A DNA stretch of 64,000 bases from the NCBI GenBank assembly GCA_903907865.1, contig CAIVPR010000027.1:35439-99438 (forward strand), in the 5' to 3' direction. The stretch comes from an uncultured Acidobacteriia bacterium. GTDB lineage: Bacteria; Acidobacteriota; Terriglobia; Bryobacterales; Bryobacteraceae. The notes below the pieces were generated by a model, which saw nothing but the letters and a program-made list of their open reading frames with translations, searched no databases and was not told where the DNA came from. Positions 1-8,540 of this stretch are shown piece by piece. The first letter of the stretch is position 1, and every line of letters begins with the position of its first letter. The position numbers and the translations under genes are program-made.

Positions 1-423
1 AACCGTCTTGCCGGACTTGACGGAGGCCGGATTGAATTTGCGTCCCGCTTCCTGGGCCTCTTCCTTGGCCTGTTCCACCAGTTGCTCGCGCGTCATCTGG
101 TGCTTTTCCAATACGCCCTCGGCGATGGCGGTCTTGCCCACCGAATCCTTCGGGAACACGATCACGCCATCCTCGACCTTGATGCGCAGCAAATGGCCCT
201 TGTCGTCGGTCAGGTTCATCCAACAACCAGCCATCTCGCAGACTTCCACCACCTTGCCCTGGACTTGGACGGTCTGGCCGACCTTCGAATCGGGATCGGC
301 GTAGAGGGTCTGGAGACTCACAGGCGCGCCGACGGTCAGAGGCTTACCCAGTTTACGTTCGGCGGCAAAAGCGGAGAGGACGAAGATCGCGGCGGCAGTG
401 AGGATGGGGCGGATTCTGCTCAT
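1..423 (-). CDS. DUF4920-type secreted protein, partial (3' end beyond window)
   Basis: Reading leftward from an ATG at 421-423, 141 codons stay open to the window edge, so the C-terminus is missing. The first ~20 residues look like a signal peptide (MSRIRPILTAAAIFVLSAFA). The body has the pattern GKVVEVCEMAGCWMNL, with two cysteines in a C-x4-C-W-M arrangement, followed by KGHLLRIKVEDGVIVFP. This matches the DUF4920 family of small exported proteins, which have a nucleic-acid-binding-like OB fold but no known function. It is divergent from the kinase gene at 477, and the 53 bp between them must hold both promoters. Confidence 0.75.
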   Translation of the reverse strand, partial: MSRIRPILTAAAIFVLSAFAAERKLGKPLTVGAPVSLQTLYADPDSKVGQTVQVQGKVVEVCEMAGCWMNLTDDKGHLLRIKVEDGVIVFPKDSVGKTAIAEGVLEKHQMTREQLVEQAKEEAQEAGRKFNPASVKSGKTV

Positions 424-476
424 ACTTCCATTATGCCCCCGCCTCGATTCGGTGAGATGATGGGCTGAACCGGTCC

Positions 477-3038
477 ATGACGCGAGACAGATGGCAACTG
501 ATCGAGGAACTATTCTCCGGCGCAATGGAGTTGGAACCCCGTGCTCGGGCCGGGTATCTCCGCGGTAAAACCCAGGATCCCGGCATTCTCCGCGAAGTCC
601 AGGAACTGCTCGACAACGCCACCGGCGAGGATCTCCCCATGTCCGCGCCCGCCCGGCTGGCCGTTGAGGTCTCGCAGCCTGACGTCACAGGAGACCCGTT
701 CCTCGCGTGGGTCGGAACCCGGATTGGCGACTACCGCCTGCAAGACCTGATCGGGCGCGGCGGCATGGGCGCCGTCTACCGGGCGCGCTCGGAAAGTGGT
801 CCCGATGCCAACCAGGTGGCACTGAAAGTCCTCCACGCCGGACAGGGCTCGCCCGGTTGGATGGACCGCTTCCGCATGGAGCAGCGGATCCTTTCCAGCC
901 TCGACCACCCGCACATCGCGCGGTTTCTCGACGCCGGTGAAACCGCCGCCGGAGTACCCTTCCTCGTCCTTGAATTCGTGGACGGCCTGCCGATCCACCG
1001 CTATTGCAACGAAAACAACCTCTCCCAGGAAGCCCGCTTGCGACTGTTCCTCCGGGTCTGCGAAGGCGTTTCCTACGCCCACCGCAACCTGGTGGTGCAC
1101 CGGGACCTGAAACCGGGCAACATCCTGGTCACGGCGGACGGGACCCCGAAGCTGCTCGACTTCGGGATCGCCAAGCTGCTCGACTCCGACACCCAGCCCA
1201 CCGTGACGGCGCTGCACGCCCTCACGCCCGACTACGCCAGCCCGGAGCAGATGCGACGGGGCTTCATCACAACCGCCAGTGACGTCTACTCGCTCGGCGT
1301 GCTGCTCTATCAGTTGCTGACCGGGCGAAGGCCCTACAGCACGGCGGATCTGAGCGCAACCGACGTCGACCGGATCGTTTGCGACATCCCGCCACCCCCC
1401 GCAGGACTGGGAGACGACTTGGACAACATCCTCGCCAAGGCGCTGCGCAAGGAGCCGGAGCGGCGCTACAGTTCCGTCGCCGAGTTCGCCGCCGATATTG
1501 GAAACCATCTCGAATACCGACCGGTCTCGGCGCGCCCGGACACCGTCTGGTACCGCACGGTGCGGTTCTTGCGTCGAAACCGCTGGCCGATCCTCGCCGC
1601 AGCCCTCGTACTGGCGACACTTGCCGGCGGGGTGGTTGCCCGCGACATAGAGGCGCGGCGGGCGCAACGAAGGTTCAACGAAGTACGGGGCCTAGCGGCG
1701 GAACTCCTCAGCCAGGTCGATCCCAAACTGGAGCATGTCGCCGGCGCGACGGCCGCGCGGCAGGAGATCGTCCGCCTTTCCCTCCGTTACCTGCAGACAC
1801 TGTCGAGCGACGCCGGCGACGATCCGGCTCTGCAGGCGCAGCTTGCCGACGCCTTCATCCAAGTCGGCTCCGTGCAGGACGACATGGACCGGGCGACCGA
1901 CGCGGTGGCAAGCTACGACCATGCCCGCAAGATGGCCGAACAATTGCGGTCGCGCCTGGGCTCGAACATCCAGACGCTCGCGTTGCTCGGCAATGCCTAC
2001 CGGTCTCTGGGCACGGAACAGGTTTATCTGGGACAGGTGCGGGAATCAACAGCAACCTTGGAAAAGGCCGTGGCCGTCTTCCGGGAGCTCCAGACCATAG
2101 GCGGTCACGAGGAAGCAAACATGATCCCGACGTTGAACCGGCTGGGCCGCAACCATGCGGTTGCAGGCCATACCAAGGTCGCGGTCCAGATGCTAGAGGA
2201 AGCGGCGCGGGTCGCCGAGGATTGGAACCGCGCCAATCCCGTTCCAGACCGCAGGATGATCCTCATCAGCGCCTACCTGAATCTCGGAACCACCAAGAAG
2301 CTCCTCGGCGACTTGGAAGGTGCCCGCGCCGTCAACATGCGCGCCGTTGCCGCGTCGGAGCAGTTGTTCCAGTCCAACCCCGGGAGTGCCCTCTATCGCG
2401 ATCGGCTGGCGCAAGCCTTGATCGGGGCGGTGCTCGGCGCGCAGGTTCCCATCGAAGTGATCGGTGTGATGGCGACCCGTGAGGAGGCCGACCGGGCAGT
2501 TGCGGTGGCTGCGGAGAACTATGCCGTCGACCCGCGAAACGCCTCCAACGCGAACGTGCTGGCCCTGGCCTACCGCCAGCAGTGCTACTTCCAGTCGGGT
2601 GCGATGGCGCTACTGACGTGTGGCAAGAGCGCCGAGATTCTTCGAAAGATGGTGTCCCTGGACCCCGAAAACTCCGGTTTCGTAAGCGCCCTCGCGCGGA
2701 CGCACGGAGTAGCCGCTTTCGTGCTGGCGCGGGACCAAAGGTTCCCGGAGGCTCTCACCGAGATCGAGAAAGCCCGCGATGAGTTGGCGAAGCAGCAGAA
2801 CCCGCCTGACGCCCTCCCGATGGCCGTACAATTACTGCTCCAGTCCGCGGCCATCCAATCCGCCCTGGGCAACTTGGATGCGGCGGCGAAGTCCGTCGAG
2901 GAGGCAAGGACACGTTGCGGGGAGTGGCGAACAGCCCAGCCCGACGACGCTCGCGGGGACAAATATCTGGCGTTGGTTCTAGCCGCATCCCAAGACGTCC
3001 AGCAACGTGCGCTAAAATCGAAAAAACGATGGCCCTGA
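477..3038 (+). CDS. Membrane serine/threonine protein kinase with C-terminal TPR domain
   Basis: 853 residues. A PknB-type kinase domain lies at about residues 85-350: glycine loop IGRGGMGAVYRA near 92, ALKVLH lysine near 117, VVHRDLKPGN near 207, DFG near 228, and TPDYASPEQM in the activation segment. One membrane helix follows at about 368-388 (WPILAAALVLATLAGGVVA), then about 460 residues of helical TPR-like repeats outside the membrane. The N-terminal ~80 residues (MTRDRWQLIEELF...) resemble those of the second kinase at 13046-15640. The last nine bases overlap pyrR, so the kinase and the pyrimidine genes may be co-transcribed. The target and signal are unknown. Confidence 0.93.
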   Translation: MTRDRWQLIEELFSGAMELEPRARAGYLRGKTQDPGILREVQELLDNATGEDLPMSAPARLAVEVSQPDVTGDPFLAWVGTRIGDYRLQDLIGRGGMGAVYRARSESGPDANQVALKVLHAGQGSPGWMDRFRMEQRILSSLDHPHIARFLDAGETAAGVPFLVLEFVDGLPIHRYCNENNLSQEARLRLFLRVCEGVSYAHRNLVVHRDLKPGNILVTADGTPKLLDFGIAKLLDSDTQPTVTALHALTPDYASPEQMRRGFITTASDVYSLGVLLYQLLTGRRPYSTADLSATDVDRIVCDIPPPPAGLGDDLDNILAKALRKEPERRYSSVAEFAADIGNHLEYRPVSARPDTVWYRTVRFLRRNRWPILAAALVLATLAGGVVARDIEARRAQRRFNEVRGLAAELLSQVDPKLEHVAGATAARQEIVRLSLRYLQTLSSDAGDDPALQAQLADAFIQVGSVQDDMDRATDAVASYDHARKMAEQLRSRLGSNIQTLALLGNAYRSLGTEQVYLGQVRESTATLEKAVAVFRELQTIGGHEEANMIPTLNRLGRNHAVAGHTKVAVQMLEEAARVAEDWNRANPVPDRRMILISAYLNLGTTKKLLGDLEGARAVNMRAVAASEQLFQSNPGSALYRDRLAQALIGAVLGAQVPIEVIGVMATREEADRAVAVAAENYAVDPRNASNANVLALAYRQQCYFQSGAMALLTCGKSAEILRKMVSLDPENSGFVSALARTHGVAAFVLARDQRFPEALTEIEKARDELAKQQNPPDALPMAVQLLLQSAAIQSALGNLDAAAKSVEEARTRCGEWRTAQPDDARGDKYLALVLAASQDVQQRALKSKKRWP

Positions 3039-3583
3039 CTCAAATCAAATCCCAATTGATGAGCGCGTCGGAGATCGACCGCACGCTGGTCCGCCTGGCG
3101 CACGAGGTTCTCGAGAAAAGCCAGGACCTCGACAAGCTCGCCTTCATCGGAATCCGCCGCCGGGGAGTGCCTTTGGCGACCCGTCTCGCCGCCAAGATCA
3201 AGGCCCTCGAAGGCCGCGAGATCCCGGTCGGCATCCTCGACATCAACCTCTACCGGGACGACTTGTCCACCGTCGGCAGCAAGCCACAGTTGAACGCCAC
3301 CGAGATCAACTTCCCGGTCCAGGGCAAGGAAATCATCCTCATGGATGACGTCCTCTACACCGGCCGCACCATCCGCGCCGCACTCGACGCGCTGTTCGAC
3401 CAAGGGCGTCCGGCCCGCGTGCAGTTGCTGGTGCTGATCGACCGCGGACACCGTGAACTGCCGATCGAAGCCCGCTATGTCGGCAGAACCGTGCAGACGG
3501 CGGACAACGAGATCATCGAAGTGAAGTTCCAGGAAGTGGACGGCATCGAGAAGGTCCTCCTCTGCGAACGCGTGCCGGAATAG
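3029..3583 (+). CDS. pyrR: Bifunctional pyr operon regulator / uracil phosphoribosyltransferase PyrR
   Basis: 184 residues, the usual PyrR length. It has a type I phosphoribosyltransferase fold with the PRPP-binding loop ILMDDVLYTGRTIRAAL at about residues 102-118. FIGIRRRGVPLATRLA and LIDRGHRELPIEA are family hallmarks. In other bacteria PyrR binds UMP and the 5' leader of pyr mRNA and can also make UMP from uracil and PRPP. The start is placed at ATG 3029, which overlaps the end of the kinase gene. An upstream in-frame start at 2915 would add a non-family leader made of kinase-gene sequence. pyrB follows after 6 bp. No obvious PyrR attenuator can sit in front because the kinase gene fills that space. 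Confidence 0.95.
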   Translation: MALTQIKSQLMSASEIDRTLVRLAHEVLEKSQDLDKLAFIGIRRRGVPLATRLAAKIKALEGREIPVGILDINLYRDDLSTVGSKPQLNATEINFPVQGKEIILMDDVLYTGRTIRAALDALFDQGRPARVQLLVLIDRGHRELPIEARYVGRTVQTADNEIIEVKFQEVDGIEKVLLCERVPE

Positions 3584-3589
3584 GAAGCG

Positions 3590-4501
3590 ATGCAATCCGG
3601 ACTCTTGGACATTGAAAGCCTGGAGCGGGGCGAGATCGAAGCGATTCTCGACCGCGCCCGCTTCTTCCAGCCCCCGCCCAACGACACCTACCGCCGCTTG
3701 GACGTGCTGAAGGGCAAGACCGTGGTCAACCTGTTCTTCGAGGCGTCGACCCGCACCAGGGTCAGCTTCGAAATCGCCGCGCGTCGGCTGGGCGCGGAGA
3801 CCCTGACCATCGCGGCGCAGGGATCGAGCGTTTCAAAAGGCGAGTCGCTGGTTGACACCCTGAACACCTTGGCCGCGATGCGCCCGCATGCCATCGTGAT
3901 GCGCCACGGAGCGTCGGGCGCGCCGCATTTCCTCGCCAAGCACCTCAAGATTCCGATTGTGAACGCTGGCGACGGCACCCACGAGCATCCGACCCAAGCG
4001 CTGCTGGACGCGCGCACGATCTTGGACCACCGGGAATCGCTGACCGGCCTGCGGGTCGCCATCATCGGCGACATCGCGCACAGCAGGGTGGCGCGGTCCA
4101 ACGTGCACTTGCTGTCGAAGTTCGGCGCGGATATCGTACTTTGCGGGCCGCCGTCGCTGCTGCCGCGCGAGTTGGCGGACATGGCTCCCGGCATTCAATT
4201 GTCCTGGGACATGCGCGAAGCACTCGCTGGAGCAGACGTCATCATGATGCTGCGCGTGCAACTCGAACGGCAGCACGAGGCTCCTATGTCGGCCGGCGAG
4301 TATTTCCGCTTCTACGGCTTGCGGCTGGAGCATCTGCAACTGGCCAAGCCGGACGTGATTGTGATGCACCCTGGACCGATCAACCGCGGGCGCGAACTGA
4401 GTTCGGAGGTGGCCGACAGCCAGAAGTCGGTGATCCTGAACCAAGTGGAGAACGGCGTGGCGGTGCGAATGGCAGTGCTTGAAAGAGTCTTAAGCCGATG
4501 A
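3590..4501 (+). CDS. pyrB: Aspartate carbamoyltransferase catalytic subunit
   Basis: 303 residues, normal for PyrB. It condenses carbamoyl phosphate with aspartate to carbamoyl aspartate, the committed step of UMP synthesis. Carbamoyl-phosphate loop FFEASTRTRVSFE lies at about residues 44-56, HPTQALLDARTI near 129, and MHPGPINRGRELSSE near 258. It starts 6 bp after pyrR and its TGA overlaps the pyrC ATG (ATGA), indicating translational coupling. No pyrI regulatory subunit gene is adjacent. Confidence 0.97.
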   Translation: MQSGLLDIESLERGEIEAILDRARFFQPPPNDTYRRLDVLKGKTVVNLFFEASTRTRVSFEIAARRLGAETLTIAAQGSSVSKGESLVDTLNTLAAMRPHAIVMRHGASGAPHFLAKHLKIPIVNAGDGTHEHPTQALLDARTILDHRESLTGLRVAIIGDIAHSRVARSNVHLLSKFGADIVLCGPPSLLPRELADMAPGIQLSWDMREALAGADVIMMLRVQLERQHEAPMSAGEYFRFYGLRLEHLQLAKPDVIVMHPGPINRGRELSSEVADSQKSVILNQVENGVAVRMAVLERVLSR

Positions 4502-5778
4502 GCGATTTGTTGATTTGTGGCGGCCGCGTGGTGGATCCCGCGTCTGGTTTCGACGGTCCGGCGGATGTCTTGATCCGGGACGGCGTGGTGGCTGCCGTCG
4601 GAGTTGGCTTGGACTGCCCCGTCGGCGTGGCGCGGTTCGACGCCACCGGGTCCATCGTGGCACCCGGCTTCATCGATATGCACGTGCACCTGCGGGAGCC
4701 GGGCATTGAACATGCCGAGACCATCGAAACGGGTGCGCGCGCGGCGGCTGCGGGCGGCTTCACCACCATCTGCTGCATGCCGAACACGATTCCAGTGAAC
4801 GACAGCGCGACTGTGACCAGCTACATCGTGCAGCGGGCCAAGCAGGTCGCCAAGGTGAACGTCCTGCCCATCGGCGCTATCACCAAGGGCAGCCTCGGCG
4901 AGGAACTTGCGGCCATCGGCTCGATGCGCGAGGCCGGAATCGTGGCGATTTCCGACGACGGACGTCCCGTAATGAACGCGCGCGTGATGCGGCGGGCGAT
5001 GGAACTGGCCATGGCGTTCGACATCCCGGTGATCGACCACTGCGAAGATCTCAACCTGTCGGCAGGCGGAGACATGCACGAGGGCCCGCAGTCAGTGCGC
5101 CTTGGGCTGCGTGGAATTCCCTCGGCGTCCGAAGACGTAATGGTGGCCCGCGACCTGCTGCTCGCGGAACTCACCGGTGCCCGGTACCACGTGGCGCATT
5201 TGTCGACGCAGCGGTCCGTAGCGATGGTGGCGTTCGCGAAATCCAAGGGAATCAAGGTCACCTGCGAGGTGACGCCGCACCACTTCGCGATCACCGATGA
5301 GGAACTGGGAACCTACGACAGCAATTTCCGCATGAAACCCCCACTGCGCCGCGACCGCGACGTGGAGGCGATCATCGAGGGCATCGTGAACGGGGTGATC
5401 GACGCCATCGCGACCGACCACGCGCCACACGCTGGCAGCGAGAAAATGCAGGAGTTCGAGCGATGCCCGTTCGGCATCACCGGACTGGAGACCGCGATCG
5501 GGCTGTCGCTCTCGGAGCTTGTGCACCCGGGGCATATATCAGTGATGCGGCTGGTGGAGCTGTTCACAACCGGTCCCGCAGGTGTGCTGAAGTTGAGGTG
5601 CGGCACACTGGCCCAAGGCGTGGCCGGGGACGTCACGGTGTTCGATCTGGATACCGAGTGGACGTTCGACGCCCAGCAGTCATGTTCGAAGAGCAAGAAT
5701 TCGCCTTTCGACGGCAGGGTGTTTCGTGGCGGTCCGGTGGCTACGGTGGTGAACGGGGAGATTATTTGGCGTCGGTAG
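4498..5778 (+). CDS. pyrC: Dihydroorotase
   Basis: 426 residues, class I dihydroorotase of the amidohydrolase superfamily; it closes carbamoyl aspartate to dihydroorotate. Zinc ligands sit in DMHVHLREPG (His62, His64). Other landmarks are AISDDGRPV, THE ligand segment TPHHFAITDE, ATDHAPH, and the conserved C-terminal SKSKNSPFDG. Start ATG overlaps the pyrB stop. The 3' end is unusual: a 30 bp stretch at 5660-5689 is repeated twice downstream, and a degraded copy of the last ~180 bp lies at 8541-8730. The present 3' end may therefore have been supplied by an integrated element that restored the reading frame. Confidence 0.96.
   Translation: MSDLLICGGRVVDPASGFDGPADVLIRDGVVAAVGVGLDCPVGVARFDATGSIVAPGFIDMHVHLREPGIEHAETIETGARAAAAGGFTTICCMPNTIPVNDSATVTSYIVQRAKQVAKVNVLPIGAITKGSLGEELAAIGSMREAGIVAISDDGRPVMNARVMRRAMELAMAFDIPVIDHCEDLNLSAGGDMHEGPQSVRLGLRGIPSASEDVMVARDLLLAELTGARYHVAHLSTQRSVAMVAFAKSKGIKVTCEVTPHHFAITDEELGTYDSNFRMKPPLRRDRDVEAIIEGIVNGVIDAIATDHAPHAGSEKMQEFERCPFGITGLETAIGLSLSELVHPGHISVMRLVELFTTGPAGVLKLRCGTLAQGVAGDVTVFDLDTEWTFDAQQSCSKSKNSPFDGRVFRGGPVATVVNGEIIWRR
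5660..5689 (+). repeat. Direct repeat copy A (inside pyrC), candidate attachment site
   Basis: Thirty bases beginning GGACGTTCGACG and ending CATGTTCGA, inside pyrC. An exact 30/30 copy lies at 7838-7867 and a 27/30 copy at 8616-8645. The motif GTTCGA occurs twice within it, 20 bp apart; the outer TTCGA/TTCGAA segments can be read as imperfect inverted arms, as in tyrosine-recombinase core sites. That attachment role is inference; the repeat identity is seen directly. Confidence 0.7.
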
Positions 5779-5865
5779 GGGTAGCTGCAAGGCGGGCTTC
5801 CGCTCTGCGCTGGACTCAATGCATCCCGGACATGGTCGAGGCACATGCGATTCAGACTGTTTGGC

Positions 5866-7122
5866 TCACGAATCCAATCCTGAAGCCTCGACCTCTGGAC
5901 TTAGTAAAACGGCATTAATTCTGCGTAGGTTAACAATTACCAAGGCATCCGTTACCGCAAAAGCGAGGATCAATATCCACCTTGACGGCCAACTCGCAAT
6001 CCATTCTGGACCTGACCACTCGGCTCGTACTGATGGGAATACGTGACCTAAGACAAAGATGCAGACCCCAAATGGACCAAGGATGGTCAATAAGACGACT
6101 GCCCGGCCTAGACCCGAAACCATCACTCCAAAAAAAGGAGATGCTGAGATAGCAGCTCGATGGCTCGGCAGCAAGGTGCGAATCTGTAACAGATAGGCGA
6201 GCAGATAGACAACGAGTGAGAGCTCGACTAGGGCCGTTATCATCAGGGTCAGACTTCCGCGCAGTGATTGGCCGAGGATGTCGATCTTCATTTTTGATTT
6301 TTCCGCTTCCTCATTTCGCTTCTCAACCAAGAACGCGCTGGCTGCCGCGGGTGTGCGGAAACCTATATCGCTCCAGAGGGCGCGGAGGTTGGGAATGTGT
6401 AAGCTCCTAGCACCATCCCCCGGATCCCCAAGACCGTGCCCCTTGAGTGTTCCAGAACGGTCTAGATCGATCCACTTGCGTTTTGCAGCATTTGATGGCG
6501 TTACTTGTGGAGCCGGGGTCTGCCCGTCGATGCGCGAGTGCTGAACGCTGAGGATCTTGCCTATTCGACTCTCGTAATGAAAGTCGATCTGGCAGACCGC
6601 CCCTCCAGTTGAGTCAGGGCGCGTCTGACTTATGTTCACATCAACAGCGAGGACTGTCGGCGTGGACCTATTAGAGCGGCCAAACAGGTTATTCAAGGCT
6701 CTGAACACGTCTTGGCGCTCGGCGGAGCAATCATAGAATTGACCAGCTGTGCCCAGATAGACCGCGTCGGCCCACTTCACTTGTGCGTCCACTGCTACCT
6801 GCGGGTTCTGTGCCGCGTCCAGAGTCGCAAGACTATCGGGCTCGACATGTTTGATCACAACGCTTACTTCTGGAATGTGTCTTTGCGTTAGCCAGGCAAG
6901 CGTCGATGCTTTTAGGTCCGACTCATCGTATATAGCGGCATAAGCGTCATCGGTCTGATCTGCAAGCTCTTGGATAGCGTCTTCCAACGATTGGAGCTCG
7001 CGTTCCGCCTCGCCGTACACATCACTCGGGCGATGAACCGAAACCGCTGCAACGAATAAGCCAAGCGCGACGGCAAGCGTAAGTCGGTGGATCAATGTCA
7101 CGGCTTCTAGCGTTTTGTCCAT
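5866..7122 (-). CDS. Uncharacterised multi-helix membrane protein of the pyrC island
   Basis: I do not recognise a family. From the ATG at 7122 the protein has 418 residues; an upstream in-frame start at 7170 would add 16 residues that overlap a palindrome, so the shorter form is preferred. There is one helix near the N-terminus (LTLAVALGLFVAAVSV), then about 250 residues of probably non-cytoplasmic soluble domain. Three or four helices end the protein (LTLMITALVELSLVVYLLAY; VVLLTILGPFGVCIFVLG; WILILAFAVTDALVIV). Base composition is visibly lower in GC than the flanking chromosome and codon use is less biased, consistent with transfer. It lies between repeat copies A and B. Confidence 0.65.
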   Translation of the reverse strand: MDKTLEAVTLIHRLTLAVALGLFVAAVSVHRPSDVYGEAERELQSLEDAIQELADQTDDAYAAIYDESDLKASTLAWLTQRHIPEVSVVIKHVEPDSLATLDAAQNPQVAVDAQVKWADAVYLGTAGQFYDCSAERQDVFRALNNLFGRSNRSTPTVLAVDVNISQTRPDSTGGAVCQIDFHYESRIGKILSVQHSRIDGQTPAPQVTPSNAAKRKWIDLDRSGTLKGHGLGDPGDGARSLHIPNLRALWSDIGFRTPAAASAFLVEKRNEEAEKSKMKIDILGQSLRGSLTLMITALVELSLVVYLLAYLLQIRTLLPSHRAAISASPFFGVMVSGLGRAVVLLTILGPFGVCIFVLGHVFPSVRAEWSGPEWIASWPSRWILILAFAVTDALVIVNLRRINAVLLSPEVEASGLDS

Positions 7123-7150
7123 AAGGCTCGAAAGGCTTGACGTTTTGAAA

Positions 7151-7167
7151 CCACCGGTCACCGGTGG
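7151..7167. promoter_or_regulatory. 17 bp perfect palindrome upstream of the island membrane gene
   Basis: CCACCGGT and ACCGGTGG flank a single central base. It lies 29 bp upstream of the preferred start of the membrane-protein gene, where an operator would be expected. No regulator gene is present in the island, so a role as operator is inference. Confidence 0.4.
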
Positions 7168-7429
7168 CATGGTCTCGTACTAGCCGAACGACCGGAGCAA
7201 GGGACCGACGGGACCCGGCCAAGGCCGTGGACTCGCATTTGGCCAGTCTTGACGCAGCCACTGGAGGTTGGCAGCCTATGACTCTTTGTATACCACTTTT
7301 CGACGTGGTTGTCATCAGCGGACATTCTTAGCAACCTGTCCGCGCCAGCGTCCGTGGCGACGTTTGCTAGCGGTCGCAAACAGTTCGTTCTCACGTCAGG
7401 CCAGCCGGCGGTACTGAGATTGGGGCGGG
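7168..7429. other. Non-coding part of the island
   Basis: No convincing gene is seen on either strand between the palindrome and the toxin remnant. Reading frames here are short, lack family-like sequence and overlap each other. It presumably includes the promoter region of the reverse-strand membrane-protein gene. Confidence 0.5.
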
Positions 7430-7627
7430 GACAGTCCGTTTCGGGTGCGGCTTGTGGTGTCGAGTGTTCGATTTGAAGACGGCGAGAACGTTTGGACGCG
7501 TGTTCCAATAATGAAGCGCGCAGGACGAATGTAGGGCCGCGCAAGACGGCATCAAGCAGACGCAAAGCGGGACGTTCGGGCTTGTCACCGCCCGAACGAG
7601 GACATTGGAGTCTAGCGTAATCTTCAC
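7430..7627 (-). pseudogene. Frameshifted PIN-domain (VapC-like) toxin remnant
   Basis: A GTG start at 7627 gives MKITLDSNVLVRAV, the typical first strand of a PIN nuclease with its catalytic Asp. After that the frame loses similarity. A neighbouring frame then continues with ERPALRLLDAVLRG, TFVLRASLLEHAS and RRLQIEHSTPQ, which fit the second helix and the LLEE..RVL..PR segment of PIN_3-type toxins. The gene thus seems to carry at least one frameshift, and the C-terminal acidic residues are absent. The GTG overlaps the stop of the upstream antitoxin-like frame (GTGA), as in functional toxin-antitoxin operons. The family call rests on short motifs. Confidence 0.5.
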
Positions 7628-7776
7628 GCCCGGCGGCTACGCCCACCACGCACTGCGGCGAAGGTATTTTCCTCGGCGGACAGTTCCTGCCCGCGCAGAC
7701 CGATTTCCCGTGCCTGAGCCACAATTTCACGATGGAGCGCGTCACGCCCGCCCTCTGCAAGAGGACCGTGCGGTCT
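7624..7776 (-). pseudogene. Truncated antitoxin remnant upstream of the PIN remnant
   Basis: This frame is open for 50 residues between an upstream TAG (7777-7779) and a TGA that overlaps the toxin GTG. It reads LAEGGRDALHREIVAQAREI followed by GLRGQELSAEENTFAAV, a charged helical tail like the toxin-binding end of a VapB-type antitoxin. There is no start codon and no DNA-binding N-terminus, so only the 3' half survives. It lies within unit 1 of the pyrC island, just inside repeat copy B. Confidence 0.4.
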
Positions 7777-7837
7777 CTAAATATTTACACTAACGTCTCA
7801 TCGGAAGCCAGCGCGCGGCCCAACCAGCACTCAAACA

Positions 7838-7867
7838 GGACGTTCGACGCCCAGCAGTCATGTTCGA
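7838..7867 (+). repeat. Direct repeat copy B, exact match to pyrC 5660-5689
   Basis: Identical over 30 bases to the pyrC segment, yet the sequences immediately left and right have no similarity to pyrC. This is therefore a junction rather than a fragment of a larger duplication. It lies 2178 bp after copy A and 778 bp before copy C. The stop codon of the next reverse-strand gene (7858-7860) lies within it. Confidence 0.75.
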
Positions 7868-8445
7868 GGAATTGGCGATGCCGGGGTCTCGCTTGTAGAG
7901 GGAAGAAACAACGCTTGGATTCCCGATAAGAGTAGTGCGCACAGGGACAGAACGAATGCGACTCCAGCGATAGCGAACAGCCATCCGGCACGGAGTTCTT
8001 TTTCGTACGGCCATGCCTTAACATAAACAATATCTCCCAGGGCGAACATGATGTATGTCAGCCCAATGCCGCAGGCGACAATAGCGATTAGAAGCAGTAT
8101 CCAGCAAGCGAGCATCGAGACCTTGGCCAGCCCCGATGCGGCTCCAATTCCGATGATCTTTTCGGAAAACGTTACAGACGCTACGAATACCGCCACTAGC
8201 AAGGTTAGGAACGATTTTGCGAGGTCCTTTGACTCCGAATAGTCAATCTTGAAAAAGCGATCTACCATCTCCTGCGCGCATGCTTTTTGCGCGGCAGCGT
8301 CCGTGGGGTGCTCGCCAGGGCAGATCGGCTCACGCGATGAGGGAGCCGTAATATCCGAGTACATTTGGCCTACTGCCAAGCCCCATGCGAGCAGCACACA
8401 AGCAGCGAGACAAGAAAACATGATTGAGAGCTTCTGCGATGTCAT
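7858..8445 (-). CDS. Uncharacterised four-helix membrane protein of the pyrC island
   Basis: 195 residues, family not recognised. An N-terminal helix or signal anchor (LSIMFSCLAACVLLAWGLAV) is followed by a short loop with two cysteines (EPICPGEHPTDAAAQKACAQ). Three more helices follow (SFLTLLVAVFVASVTF; VSMLACWILLLIAIVACGIG; WLFAIAGVAFVLSLCALLLSG). The last codons and the stop are formed by repeat copy B, so the C-terminal residues depend on the junction. GC is lower than in the neighbours. It is the only gene of the second, 778 bp unit of the island. Confidence 0.65.
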   Translation of the reverse strand: MTSQKLSIMFSCLAACVLLAWGLAVGQMYSDITAPSSREPICPGEHPTDAAAQKACAQEMVDRFFKIDYSESKDLAKSFLTLLVAVFVASVTFSEKIIGIGAASGLAKVSMLACWILLLIAIVACGIGLTYIMFALGDIVYVKAWPYEKELRAGWLFAIAGVAFVLSLCALLLSGIQALFLPSTSETPASPIPRT

Positions 8446-8540
8446 AACTGAAAAAGTGAATCACGAGTGCTTTTGGTTTCCTCCGCATACCTTGATGACG
8501 TTGCTGATGCCGAAGTGGAGTGGCTCAAAGGCCCCAACTG

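Noticed and set aside
7158..7760. A 200-residue reverse frame across the toxin remnant
   Set aside because: Only a short part resembles a PIN domain; the remainder has no domain-like composition. It is treated as one frame of a decayed toxin-antitoxin pair.
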